From assembly GCA_028700185.1 (NCBI GenBank), contig JAQVTF010000014.1, forward strand, positions 1 to 36,576: a DNA stretch of 36,576 nt, read 5' to 3'. The stretch's first letter is position 1, and every line of letters begins with the position of its first letter. The notes beneath the pieces were generated by a model, which was given only the letters and a program-made list of their open reading frames with translations, was not told the DNA's origin and did no database searches. Source of the DNA: Desulfobacteraceae bacterium (GTDB lineage: Bacteria > Desulfobacterota > Desulfobacteria > Desulfobacterales > UBA2174). Below are positions 7,119 to 15,922 of this stretch, piece after piece. The translations under genes were made by a program, and so were the position numbers.

Positions 7119-8927
7119 TCAGCCCGGCACACAACCCGGTACGACCAGACACCGGTCATACATGCGCCCGATGCCGTATTCACTGCGGCGCACGAATTTT
7201 TCCGGGGGCGGCCCGATGATCTGCATTTCCGGGTACTGGCGCTGGACATCCTCGGCGATTTTCATTTCCTTGGTACAGCCGGTGGAGTAGGTGGCATCCT
7301 TGCCGACCCACTCGGCGGGAATCCGGCGACCAAGCAGTTCGAAGGCCTTGGCGATATCCTCGTCGGTCTGAAAGCGCCAGATGTCGATGTACCCGCTGCG
7401 TTGAACGATTTCCCACATGTACATCAGATCGTCGGCATCCATCCCCGGCTCGTAGTGTTCGCTGGGATTGATGATAAAAGTGGAAGCGCTCTGGTTGCGC
7501 AGGTAGTCGATGAAGGTGGCCATGATCTGTTTGGCCACGTCGATCTTGCCGGGGATCGAACCGATGATGCCACTGTAGAACATTACGATCATGCCGCTTC
7601 GCTTGGCCTCGGCCATGCGGTCGATGATCGCCTGAGCCTTGGCTTCCAGGTCGGCGTGGGAGAACTTGATCACGTCCGAATGGCGCGGCTTGTATTCAAT
7701 CCGCAGCTTGCCGTTTGGGTCCGCGTCGATGTTGAACAGGTCCTGGGTGAACTGGAACCGGGTGATGAACAGGCGGCGGTGTTGTTCTTCGCCGCGGCAG
7801 ACCACGGCGTTGACCTCCTTGAAGGCCCTGGCGAAGGTGGTGGAGGTCAGGATCAGGTTGAGCCGCTCGCTGATGCCGTCGCTGATGACGAAGATGTTGT
7901 AGTCGCTGCGCAGCATGCGGAGCAGTTCGTTCTTGCTGACCTTGTCGTCCTCGATGAACAGGGCGCCGGTCAAGGCCTGGCGCAGCACCGGGTCCTCCTT
8001 GGCGTCGGTATAGTCGGCTTTGGTGAACATCGGTCCGCCCTTGAACACCACGATGACCTTGTGCCCCAGTCCCGCCAGGTGGCGGATGACGGCCAGATCC
8101 ATCACCGCTTCCCCCGCTTCGTCCATCAGCCAGAGGATCTTGCGCGGCTCCCGCGGTAGGGGCGCCTTGCCATCGGGCCGCACGCCGACAAAGTTGAAAA
8201 AGGCTTCCACCCCACTGCCGGTGGGCGGCTGTCGGCACAGGGCCACGGCGTCCACGGTCTGCAGGCTCGGGGCTTCGGGCGGTTGCCAGATCGCCTTGCG
8301 GGTGGCGGCGCACAGGAGGCGGCTCAACTGGATGGCATCGGCCATCTGCTTGATGGCCGAGAGATTGTCCAGGGGCGCGGCCAGCTCTGCGGGGTCCACA
8401 TAGTCCAACGCCGATCGAAATGGATCGGAATTGAGGGTTTCTGCCGCGCGCTGGTTGCGCAACGTCTTTTCCTTGCGAAAGGGATCTTCGATCTGGGTGC
8501 GGCGAATGAAGATGCTCATCAACCGCTTTTCCACCCGTGACGGAATCATGATCTCGTCGTGGGTTTCGTGCTTGTATTTGGTGATGATCAGCGCTTCGAG
8601 AAACTCCTTTTCCTTCGGATCCTCGATCTTCGCATCGATGAGGGCCAGGATGCGCTGGAGCACCGCATTGTAAGAGCGTTGCAGATACGCCGACTGGGTC
8701 CGGTCCATGATGGCGGCAAACATTCGGTCCGAGCACGGGTAGTAGCGCAGACCTTCCTCCGGGTAGACCATGAAGCGCACCTGCTCCGGACTGGCCGCCA
8801 GATGGGGATGGGTGAGGTGGTCCAGGTGGTTCTCGATGAAAAAGGCGGTGTGCCAGGCATCGATTTCGGGGTTGAGGCCGGGTTGATAGTTGAATCGATG
8901 CCCGAGGGGATCGGCGTGCTCGTCCAT
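7119..8927 (-). CDS. DUF89/ARMT1-like domain protein, function unknown
   Basis: A 602-residue soluble protein. The central block around residues 265-310 (ILWLMDEAGEAVMDLAVIRHL, then GHKVIVVFKGGPMFTKADYTDA) matches the DUF89/ARMT1 fold, a metal-dependent phosphatase family that removes damaged or side-product phosphometabolites. The family's usual Asp-Asn-Ala-Gly motif reads Asp-Glu-Ala-Gly here (D269). The later metal-site region is SDGISERLNLILTST. The N-terminal 200 residues are helical, as expected for the family. The C-terminal 150 residues end in a Cys-containing segment (YSTGCTKEMKIAEDVQRQYP ... RCLVVPGCVPG) that I do not recognise. ATG 8927 is chosen for its AAAGGAAA site; the frame runs 27 codons further up. 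It has its own promoter. Family membership is fairly sure; reaction unknown. Confidence 0.65.
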   Translation of the reverse strand: MDEHADPLGHRFNYQPGLNPEIDAWHTAFFIENHLDHLTHPHLAASPEQVRFMVYPEEGLRYYPCSDRMFAAIMDRTQSAYLQRSYNAVLQRILALIDAKIEDPKEKEFLEALIITKYKHETHDEIMIPSRVEKRLMSIFIRRTQIEDPFRKEKTLRNQRAAETLNSDPFRSALDYVDPAELAAPLDNLSAIKQMADAIQLSRLLCAATRKAIWQPPEAPSLQTVDAVALCRQPPTGSGVEAFFNFVGVRPDGKAPLPREPRKILWLMDEAGEAVMDLAVIRHLAGLGHKVIVVFKGGPMFTKADYTDAKEDPVLRQALTGALFIEDDKVSKNELLRMLRSDYNIFVISDGISERLNLILTSTTFARAFKEVNAVVCRGEEQHRRLFITRFQFTQDLFNIDADPNGKLRIEYKPRHSDVIKFSHADLEAKAQAIIDRMAEAKRSGMIVMFYSGIIGSIPGKIDVAKQIMATFIDYLRNQSASTFIINPSEHYEPGMDADDLMYMWEIVQRSGYIDIWRFQTDEDIAKAFELLGRRIPAEWVGKDATYSTGCTKEMKIAEDVQRQYPEMQIIGPPPEKFVRRSEYGIGRMYDRCLVVPGCVPG

Positions 8928-8996
8928 GGTTCGGTTTCCTTTGGTCGGTGTTTCCGCCGGCGGCCGGAGCTTGGCGTGTGGATACAAAATTAAACT

Positions 8997-9025
8997 ATGA
9001 TAGCGCAATCATCAGATTCTGGGAA
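8997..9025 (-). promoter_or_regulatory. Sigma70-type promoter for the DUF89-like gene
   Basis: On the minus strand TTCCCA (9020-9025) and TATCAT (8997-9002) are 17 bases apart (4/6 and 5/6 matches). It lies between the HAD gene stop codon and the DUF89-like gene, about 70 bases before its start. Confidence 0.45.
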
Positions 9026-9028
9026 CTC

Positions 9029-9041
9029 ATCCTCAGAGGAT
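9029..9041. promoter_or_regulatory. ATCCTC-A-GAGGAT palindrome
   Basis: A perfect 13-base palindrome directly after the HAD stop codon and three bases upstream of the putative -35 box of the DUF89-like gene. The core CCTCAGAGG is the same as in the palindrome at 27808-27824, which overlaps another putative promoter. It could be an operator. Confidence 0.35.
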
Positions 9042-9911
9042 TCAACCGGGTGCTGGCGCCAAAACCGCTGACAGTTGCCCCAGATCGGTGACCACCAGGT
9101 CCGGCTTCAGCTTCCGGCAGCGCGGATCTTCGCTGTGCAGACGCAGCGAGCGGGCGTCGCCGGCAAACAGTGCCGTTTGCAGTCCGGCCTGTTGGGCGGC
9201 CCAGACATCGTTGCGCATGTCGTTGCCCACGTAGAGCGCCTCCCGGGGCAGGATGCCCAGGGCGCCCAGGGATCGACAGGCGGCGGCGAAAAGAACTGGT
9301 GACGGCTTGGCGTGTCCCAGCCGATACGAGTAGATTTGCATCTCAGGCACGATCCCGAGGCTTTTCAGATCGCGTCCCCACAGGTGCTCGAGAACCAGGG
9401 GCGTGTAGAACTGGGCATTGGAAACGATTCCCAGCGTCAAACCGCAGCGCCGGCAGGTTTCCAGCAGGGCGATTCCCCCCGGCATGGGCCAGACCGGGTT
9501 GACGGTGAGCTCGTATGCCAGGGCGATGCATCGAGCCGTTTCCCGCTCGGCGGTGGCCAGCAGATCCATCCAGATCTCGTCGATGGCCACTTCCGGGACA
9601 TCGATTCCCCGATCCCGCTGTTGCCGGTGAACCTCGCCGATGCGCCGCTGCAGTCGTTCACCGACCACAGCCGGGGCCAGGGGCAGATCCAGGCCGAGGG
9701 ATCGGCAAACCGCCGGCCAGGCGGGGGGCGTCGGTGCCGCTGTGCCGATGTCACCGGCCGCGCTGACCAGCAGCGTGCCGTAGACGTCGAACAAGATGGC
9801 GGTGACGGGATTTTTCAGCTTGCCGGTGGCCACGGCGTTGGTGGGCAGTGGGGCCAGCGGTGTGAAAGGCCACCGGTGCAAGAGGCTCTTCAAGGCGTCC
9901 ATTGGCCCCAT
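9042..9911 (-). CDS. HAD-superfamily phosphatase
   Basis: A haloacid-dehalogenase-type hydrolase of about 289 residues. All four HAD motifs are visible: motif I ILFDVYGTLL (nucleophile Asp), motif II IVSNAQF, motif III Lys in GHAKPSPVLF, and motif IV YVGNDMRNDVWAAQQAG. A long helical cap inserted after motif I (residues about 55-150) makes it a C1-cap member, like phosphoglycolate or sugar phosphatases. The start at 9911 or the Met three codons later (9902) lies inside the end of the upstream glycosyltransferase gene. This tight overlap suggests translational coupling and a shared pathway, for example removal of a phosphate from the glycosyltransferase product. That substrate link is inference. 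Confidence 0.85.
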   Translation of the reverse strand: MGPMDALKSLLHRWPFTPLAPLPTNAVATGKLKNPVTAILFDVYGTLLVSAAGDIGTAAPTPPAWPAVCRSLGLDLPLAPAVVGERLQRRIGEVHRQQRDRGIDVPEVAIDEIWMDLLATAERETARCIALAYELTVNPVWPMPGGIALLETCRRCGLTLGIVSNAQFYTPLVLEHLWGRDLKSLGIVPEMQIYSYRLGHAKPSPVLFAAACRSLGALGILPREALYVGNDMRNDVWAAQQAGLQTALFAGDARSLRLHSEDPRCRKLKPDLVVTDLGQLSAVLAPAPG

Positions 9912-11296
9912 CGCAGCAGGCTGAAGCGATCCAGGTCGAGAAAGGAATCCAGAATCCGGTCTTTGGCCACTGCCTGGTGAATCGGTTTTTCAGTGGCCTG
10001 GTACACCGTCCGAAGGCGCCGGCCGATGGCCTCGCCGCCGTAGTGGCGGGCCACCGCCGCCGCATTGGCCGCCACTTGGCCCGCCATTTCCACCGGTGAT
10101 GCCAGGGATCCGAGGACCGGGTTGAGGGTCACCAGCGCATCCCGATCCGAGGCGCTTTTCACGCAACGCTGAACGACTTCCGCCTGCAGCGACTCGTCCA
10201 GCAAGCCGAAATCAACCGCCTCGGCGTCCGCGAGCCGTTGAAAGGCCGCCCGGACGGCCTCGGGGTCCGGCCGGCGGCCGTAGGCGGTCTCGGTGGCCGC
10301 CACCGCCTGCCGCCAGCGATGCCACCAGCGCCGTCGGTCCAGCCAACGGGTGGGTACCTTCAGGGCGGTGTAAAGATGGCTCAGGTCGATCCCGTTTTCA
10401 TCGAAGTCGTCACATACCGAGCCGAGGCGCCGGCCCTGGAGCCACTTGCCGGCGCGCCAGGGTTCCAGGAAGGCAAAGCCGAATCCTTCGGCGATGCTGG
10501 TGGTGATGAGGAAACGGGCCGTTTGCACCAGGATGCCGAAATCGCCTCCAAGCCCCGCCTCCCATTGCACCGCCACACCGTGACGATGGACGAAGGCCTG
10601 CCAAAAGCGGTAGGCGTCCCGATCCGCCGGACTGTTGGGCGGCAGCGTAACCGCCAGATGGACGCCGGGGGGGAAAAAAAGAGAGAGCAGGATCGCTTCG
10701 CCGATGTTCTTGCGGCGGATGGCGCGCACCGGATAGAGCACGTGGCACCCAGGGGCGGCCCGGGGAACCCCCGGCGGCGTCGCGGGGACTTCGTTGGGCA
10801 GCAGGTGGACCCCTTCGGGGTGCAGGCCGGCCGCCAGGAGGATGTCCCGGTCCCGGCGGTTGAGCACGGCATAGTGACAGTCGGCGGGGTAGGGGGCCGA
10901 ACTGTAGGCGTCGGGACGGGCGTCTTCGGCAAAGTCGTGGATTTGCAATAGCAGCCGCAGGCCCCGTTGTTGAAAGCGGGCGAGGACCTCGGGAAGGAGC
11001 CGATTTTTGGCCAGGGTGGGATTGTGGAGGTGCACCAGGTCGCAGCCTCGGGGCCATCGTTGAACGATGGCCTCCCAGACCTGGTCCGCGGTCTGGCTGG
11101 CGGTCCACCGGGGATCGCGCCGCAGGTCGTAAGCCAGGCCGGGGACCACCGCCACCGGGGCGGGAAAGGGCGTCTCCGGCCCCTCCCCGCAAACCACCAG
11201 GACATCGGCGTGACCGGAGAGGGCTTCGACCTGGTGCCGGATCACCGATGTGACCCCGCCGGGTTTCAAGTGGTAGTGTACCATGACGATGTGCAT
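9890..11296 (-). CDS. GT-B glycosyltransferase, family 4-like
   Basis: A 468-residue cytoplasmic glycosyltransferase with a GT-B fold. The N-terminal Rossmann half has the typical glycine loop (HYHLKPGGVTSVIRHQV) and DLVHLHNP. The C-terminal nucleotide-sugar half has VRAIRRKNI (phosphate-binding Arg/Lys) and SIAEGFGFAFLEPW with the E-x7-E pattern starting at E270, as in retaining family-4 enzymes. A helical C-terminal part of about 150 residues after the catalytic core is unusual. It starts 31 bases after topA on the same strand and overlaps the HAD phosphatase. A synthase-phosphatase pair for a phosphorylated glycoside (for instance a compatible solute) fits but is unproven; acceptor and donor are unknown. 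Confidence 0.75.
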   Translation of the reverse strand: MHIVMVHYHLKPGGVTSVIRHQVEALSGHADVLVVCGEGPETPFPAPVAVVPGLAYDLRRDPRWTASQTADQVWEAIVQRWPRGCDLVHLHNPTLAKNRLLPEVLARFQQRGLRLLLQIHDFAEDARPDAYSSAPYPADCHYAVLNRRDRDILLAAGLHPEGVHLLPNEVPATPPGVPRAAPGCHVLYPVRAIRRKNIGEAILLSLFFPPGVHLAVTLPPNSPADRDAYRFWQAFVHRHGVAVQWEAGLGGDFGILVQTARFLITTSIAEGFGFAFLEPWRAGKWLQGRRLGSVCDDFDENGIDLSHLYTALKVPTRWLDRRRWWHRWRQAVAATETAYGRRPDPEAVRAAFQRLADAEAVDFGLLDESLQAEVVQRCVKSASDRDALVTLNPVLGSLASPVEMAGQVAANAAAVARHYGGEAIGRRLRTVYQATEKPIHQAVAKDRILDSFLDLDRFSLLRWGQWTP

Positions 11297-11327
11297 GGCG
11301 AGGCCCCTGGCCGTAGGGTGAAGGGAC

Positions 11328-13646
11328 TCAGTCCGTCGGCCCCGTTTCGGGATCCTGGCGGTAGCCGCATTCGGGGTTGGGGCAGACGAGAAAAAGGCCG
11401 TCCTTCTTGGTCCGTTTTTCCACCAGAAACGGGTGCCCGCAGCGGGGGCAGGGGATGGGAACCGGTTTGTCCCAGATGGCGTAGTTGCATTCCGGGTAAC
11501 GGCTACAGCCGTAAAACACCTTTCCCCGCTTGGATCGCCGCTCCATCAGCACCCCCCCGCAACCCGGCACGGGACAGGCCACACCGGTGGAGGTGCCGCC
11601 GCCGGCGTTGCCGTTGAGCGACGCGGTGTACTGGCACTCAGGGTATCCGCTGCACGCCAGAAAGGGACCGAACCGGCCCTCCTTGATGCGCATGGGGCGA
11701 CCGCACTTTTCGCACAGCTTGTCCGTTACGGTTTCTTTCGACGGCAGAATCGGCTGGACACGCCCCTTTTCATCACGGTGGTAGTTGCAGGTGAAGCGAC
11801 AGGCCGGGTACCGGTTGCAAGCGAGATAGGCACCGTTTTTGCCCACCTTGATGTGCAGTTCGCCCTTGCCGCATTCGGGACAGGGGATGCCCACCGGTAT
11901 GCCGACGCCGCGCATGCTGCGCATTTGCTCGCCGGCCCGCTCCAGCTCGCTGGAAAACTGGGCATAAAACTCCTTGAGAACGGCCAGCGAATCGATCTGG
12001 GCCGCTTCGATGCGGTCGAGGTTGTCTTCCAGACGCGCGGTGAAGTGGACCCCGAAGATATCGGAGAAATTGGCCACCAGCAGGTCGTTGACGATGAACC
12101 CCAGCTCGGTGGGATGAAAGTAGCCCTTGGTCATCTCCACGTAGCCCTTTTCCCGGATGGTGCTCAGGATGGCGGCGTAGGTGCTGGGGCGACCGATGCC
12201 GTTTTCTTCCAGTTCCTTCACCAGGGACGCTTCGGAAAACCGTGGCGGCGGCTGGGTGAAATGTTGCTTGGGGACCAGTGCGTGAAGGTTCAGCGGTTCC
12301 CCGTTGTGCAGCGGGGGGAGGGTGGATTTCTCCTGGTCCTTGGCCCCGCTTTCCTCGAAGCTCAGGTACAGGGCCATGAAGCCCGGAAATCGGATCGTGG
12401 AGCCCGAGGCCCCGAAACGATAGACCCCGGCCACAATGGTGACCGAGTTCTGGTCGATTTGGGCCTGGGCCATCTGGGAGGCGACGAACCGCTGCCAAAT
12501 CAGGCGATAAAGGGCCAACTGGTCATCGTTGAGATACCGGGCAAGGTTCTCCGGGGCGTTGGCCACCACGGTGGGCCGGATGGCCTCGTGGGCGTCCTGG
12601 GCCTTGTTCTTGTTGGTAAACACCCGGGGGCGATCGATGGCGTACGCCGCACCGAAGCGTTGGCGAATGAGATTCAGGGCTTCGTTGGCGGCTTCGTCCG
12701 AGATCCGCGTCGAGTCGGTGCGCATGTAGGTGATGAGCCCCTCGGGGGCGCCATCGCCGATGTCGATACCCTCGTAGAGTTGCTGGGCGATGGTCATGGT
12801 CTTCTTGGCGGAAAAACGCAGCTTCTGGATCGCCTCCTGCTGCAGTTTGCTGGTAATAAACGGCGGTAGCGGGTTGCGCCGCACCGTTTTCTGAACGACC
12901 TTTTCCACCGAAAAGGGGGCGCCCTCCAGTTCCGCGAGAATGGCGCGGGCTGAGGCTTCATCGGGGATCTTGACCTTGGTGGTGCCCTTTTTCACCAGCT
13001 TGGCCGAAAAGGTCGAGGGAAAATCCGCCTCGGTGGGCCGGGCGGTTTCCGGGCTCAGTTCGGCCGTGATGGACCAGTACTCTTCCGGCTCGAAGGCCTG
13101 GATGGCCCGCTCCCGATCGCAGATGATGCGCACGGCCACCGACTGCACCCGTCCGGCGCTCAACCCGCCTTTCACCTTGCGCCACAGCAGGGGTGAAACC
13201 TGGTAGCCGACGAGTCGATCGAGAATCCGTCGGGTCTGCTGGGCATCGTACTTGTGCGCGTTGAGCGGCAGGGGATGGGTCATGGCCTCGCGGATGGCGC
13301 CACCGGTCAATTCGTGAAACAGGACCCGATGGAACTGCCGTCCTTTTTTGCCCAACACTTCCGCGGTGTGCCAGGCGATGGCCTCGCCCTCGCGGTCCGG
13401 GTCCGGCGCCAGATAGATGTCGGCGGCGTCTCCGGCGGCCCGCTTCAAATCGTTGATCACCTTTTGCTTGCCGGAGATGGTCTGATAGCGAGGGGTGAAG
13501 TTGTTTTCGATGTCGATGCCGATGTCCCGCACCGGCAGGTCCTTGATATGGCCGACGGTGGCCGCCACGTTGTAGTCCTTGCCGATGTATTTCTTGATGG
13601 TGCGGACCTTGGTGGGAGACTCAACGATTACCAACGGTTTGCTCAC
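11328..13646 (-). CDS. topA: DNA topoisomerase I
   Basis: A 772-residue type IA topoisomerase that relaxes negative supercoils by transient single-strand cleavage. The Toprim domain begins at once (KPLVIVESPTKVRTIKKYIG, then the acidic APDPDREGEAIAWH). The catalytic tyrosine is Y307 in LITYMRTDSTRIS. The C-terminus has four topoisomerase zinc-finger units (CPECGKGELHIK..., CEKCGRPMRIKEGRFGPFLAC..., CPVPGCGGVLMER..., CPRCGHPFLVEK...), all with their Cys pairs. Start: GTG at 13646 preceded by GGAGAAG gives the canonical SKPLVIVESPTK; the frame continues upstream into the dprA end without a start signal. It follows dprA (stop 62 bases upstream), the common dprA-topA order. Confidence 0.97.
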   Translation of the reverse strand: MSKPLVIVESPTKVRTIKKYIGKDYNVAATVGHIKDLPVRDIGIDIENNFTPRYQTISGKQKVINDLKRAAGDAADIYLAPDPDREGEAIAWHTAEVLGKKGRQFHRVLFHELTGGAIREAMTHPLPLNAHKYDAQQTRRILDRLVGYQVSPLLWRKVKGGLSAGRVQSVAVRIICDRERAIQAFEPEEYWSITAELSPETARPTEADFPSTFSAKLVKKGTTKVKIPDEASARAILAELEGAPFSVEKVVQKTVRRNPLPPFITSKLQQEAIQKLRFSAKKTMTIAQQLYEGIDIGDGAPEGLITYMRTDSTRISDEAANEALNLIRQRFGAAYAIDRPRVFTNKNKAQDAHEAIRPTVVANAPENLARYLNDDQLALYRLIWQRFVASQMAQAQIDQNSVTIVAGVYRFGASGSTIRFPGFMALYLSFEESGAKDQEKSTLPPLHNGEPLNLHALVPKQHFTQPPPRFSEASLVKELEENGIGRPSTYAAILSTIREKGYVEMTKGYFHPTELGFIVNDLLVANFSDIFGVHFTARLEDNLDRIEAAQIDSLAVLKEFYAQFSSELERAGEQMRSMRGVGIPVGIPCPECGKGELHIKVGKNGAYLACNRYPACRFTCNYHRDEKGRVQPILPSKETVTDKLCEKCGRPMRIKEGRFGPFLACSGYPECQYTASLNGNAGGGTSTGVACPVPGCGGVLMERRSKRGKVFYGCSRYPECNYAIWDKPVPIPCPRCGHPFLVEKRTKKDGLFLVCPNPECGYRQDPETGPTD

Positions 13647-13708
13647 GATTCTTCTCCAGCACTGTCTCTCTGGGCGCGTGGTACCACAGGATACCCCCTT
13701 GCGCCATG

Positions 13709-14821
13709 TCACGGTTTTCGGGCGAAACGTTTACCGGGCCACTGCACGATGACCCCGGCCAACTCCAGCTCCAGCAAGAGACCGGCCAGAATACCGGGGG
13801 GCAACTGGAGCTTGCGGGCCAAAACGTCGATGTGCACGGGATAGACGTCCATGGCCGAAAGCACCTGGTGAGCCTCGGAGGAAATCACCGCGGTGGGTGT
13901 TTTGACCGAATTCTGGCCCGGCGTCTTGATGTTGTCCTCGTTTCCGGCAAGCACCGCGGCGGGAAACTCCTCCAGGATGTCTTCCACCCGTTCCACCAGC
14001 TTGGCTCCCTGGCGGATCAACTGGTGGCTGCCGGCGCTTTTGAGGGATCCGACGCTGCCGGGAACGGCAAACACCTCGCGGTTCTGATCCGCCGCCATGC
14101 GCGCCGTAATCAGGGCGCCGCTGCGGCGACTGGCTTCCACCACCACCGTTCCCAGACTCATTCCGCTGATGATCCGGTTGCGCCGGGGAAAGTGATGGGC
14201 GTCGGGACCGGCCTGCATCGGCAATTCGCTGACCACGGCGCCCGTGGCCGCAATGCGCCGGGCGAGCTTCCGGTTTTCCGCCGGGTAGATGCGCCCCAGG
14301 CCACTGCCGAGCACCGCCACGGTGGCGCCGTTTCCGTCCAGGGCACCAAGGTGAGCCGCCGTATCGATGCCCAGGGCCAGCCCGCTGACCACGATAATTC
14401 CTCTGAGGGCCAGGTGGGAGGCGAGGTCCCTGGCGGTGGTCAAACCGTATTCGGTGGCGTTGCGGGCGCCGACAATGGCGATGGCCGGTCCCGCTGCCGC
14501 CAATTGCCCCCGCACGTAGAGCAGCGGCGGCGGATCTGGGATCTGGCGCAGCAGGGCGGGATAGATCGCATCGTTGTAAGTGATGATTTTCACCCCGGCG
14601 GTGCGGGCGGCCGCCAGATCGGTCCTCACCCCACGGGGCAGTTGATGGCCGACGATGGCGTTGGCCAGGGAGACCGAGATGCCTGCCCGTTGACAGAGCG
14701 ATTCGACACCGGCCCCCAGAACCGCCTCCGGGGCGCCGAAGGTTTCGATCAGCCGCTTGAACAGGTGCGCGCCGATGCCGCGGACACCTGCCAGCGTAAA
14801 CCAGGGCAGCAACCTTTCCAT
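13709..14821 (-). CDS. dprA: DNA-processing protein DprA (Smf)
   Basis: DprA binds incoming single-stranded DNA during transformation and loads RecA. The 370-residue protein has an N-terminal helix-hairpin-helix/SAM-like region (LAGVRGIGAHLFKRLIETFG). A Rossmann-like core follows with AIVGARNATEYG, VSGLALGIDTAAHLGAL, AVLGSGLGRIYPAENRKLA, FPRRNRIISGMSLGTVVVEASRRSGALITA and GSVGSLKSAGSHQLIRQGA. The C-terminal winged-helix DNA-binding domain is about 70 residues. It sits between secF (47 bases upstream) and topA. dprA occurs in most bacteria, so its presence alone does not prove natural competence. The ribosome site is weak but the start fits the family. Confidence 0.95.
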   Translation of the reverse strand: MERLLPWFTLAGVRGIGAHLFKRLIETFGAPEAVLGAGVESLCQRAGISVSLANAIVGHQLPRGVRTDLAAARTAGVKIITYNDAIYPALLRQIPDPPPLLYVRGQLAAAGPAIAIVGARNATEYGLTTARDLASHLALRGIIVVSGLALGIDTAAHLGALDGNGATVAVLGSGLGRIYPAENRKLARRIAATGAVVSELPMQAGPDAHHFPRRNRIISGMSLGTVVVEASRRSGALITARMAADQNREVFAVPGSVGSLKSAGSHQLIRQGAKLVERVEDILEEFPAAVLAGNEDNIKTPGQNSVKTPTAVISSEAHQVLSAMDVYPVHIDVLARKLQLPPGILAGLLLELELAGVIVQWPGKRFARKP

Positions 14822-14868
14822 GCCGTTTCAGGACGGGGGCCGGCGGCGACGGCGAAAAACCGATGGTT

Positions 14869-15906
14869 TCAGGCGCGCCGCGTCCGGCCTTGCCAGAGCA
14901 ATAGAATCGGGCTGGCGATGTAAATCGATGAGTAGGTGCCCACCAGGATGCCGATGAGCAGGGCCAGCGCGAAGTCGTGAATGATGCCGCCGCCGAGCAG
15001 CGCCAGAGCCAGGACCACGATGAGGGTGGTTCCCGACGTGAGGATCGTGCGGCTCAGGGTTTCGTTGATACTGCGATTGACCGTTTCGTCCAGGAGCCGT
15101 CGCGGATGGTTGCGGATGTTTTCCCGGATCCGATCGAACACGATGATGGTATCGTTGAGCGAGTAGCCGATGATGGTGAGCAGGGCGGCGATGATGGGCA
15201 GGGTGAATTCCTTGTCCAGCAGGGAGAAAACCCCCACGGTGATGCCCACATCGTGGATCAGGGCCACGATGGCGCCCATGGCGTAACGCAACTGCAAGAA
15301 CCAGAAGAGCGCCAGGGTCACCACCACGCCGGCCAGAATCAGCCACGCCATGGACAGGTTGAGCAGCGAGAGCCCGTAGACGGCGCCGATGAGAGCCGCG
15401 GCGATGACGGCGGCGATGGTCCAACGCTGCTCGAAGCGGCCGCTGATGTAAATGGCGATGAACAGCAAGGAGTAGAAAATCGCCTGAAGGGCTTTCTTCT
15501 GAAGATCCTTGCCCACCTGGGGACCGACCATTTCCAGGCGCTGGATCTCGGCGGCGGTGGCGGTCCGTTGTGCCAGAATTTCCGCCACTCTCTCGGAGAG
15601 CTGGTCCGGGTTGTCGGCCATGTCGCTGCGGATGAGGTACTCGTTGTCATCGACCTGACCGAAACGCTGCACGGTGGCCTGGCCCAGTCCGGCTTCGGCG
15701 ATTGCCTGCTTGATGGTGTCGATGTCCACCGCGCTCTGAAACTTGACCTGGATCACCGTGCCGCCGACAAAATCGATGCCGTACCGCGGTCCCCGGTGCC
15801 AGATCAGGGTGACGATACTCAGCAGGATCAGCAGCGCCGACACGACATAGGCGGCCCGCCTCTTTCCGATGAAATCAATGTTGATGCCCGGCTTGATGAA
15901 CTGCAT
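14869..15906 (-). CDS. secF: Protein translocase subunit SecF
   Basis: SecF pairs with SecD to use proton-motive force for late steps of Sec export. The 345-residue protein begins with a membrane helix (AAYVVSALLILLSIVTLIW) followed by the signature GIDFVGGTVIQVKF, a periplasmic domain of about 100 residues, and five further membrane helices. These contain GYSLNDTIIVFDRIREN and the C-terminal LTSGTTLIVVLALALLGGGIIHDF. It is slightly longer than E. coli SecF (323). The ATG has AGAGGA upstream and lies 16 bases after the secD stop, so the genes are one transcription unit. Confidence 0.96.
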   Translation of the reverse strand: MQFIKPGINIDFIGKRRAAYVVSALLILLSIVTLIWHRGPRYGIDFVGGTVIQVKFQSAVDIDTIKQAIAEAGLGQATVQRFGQVDDNEYLIRSDMADNPDQLSERVAEILAQRTATAAEIQRLEMVGPQVGKDLQKKALQAIFYSLLFIAIYISGRFEQRWTIAAVIAAALIGAVYGLSLLNLSMAWLILAGVVVTLALFWFLQLRYAMGAIVALIHDVGITVGVFSLLDKEFTLPIIAALLTIIGYSLNDTIIVFDRIRENIRNHPRRLLDETVNRSINETLSRTILTSGTTLIVVLALALLGGGIIHDFALALLIGILVGTYSSIYIASPILLLWQGRTRRA

Positions 15907-15922
15907 GACGAAACGTCCTCTT

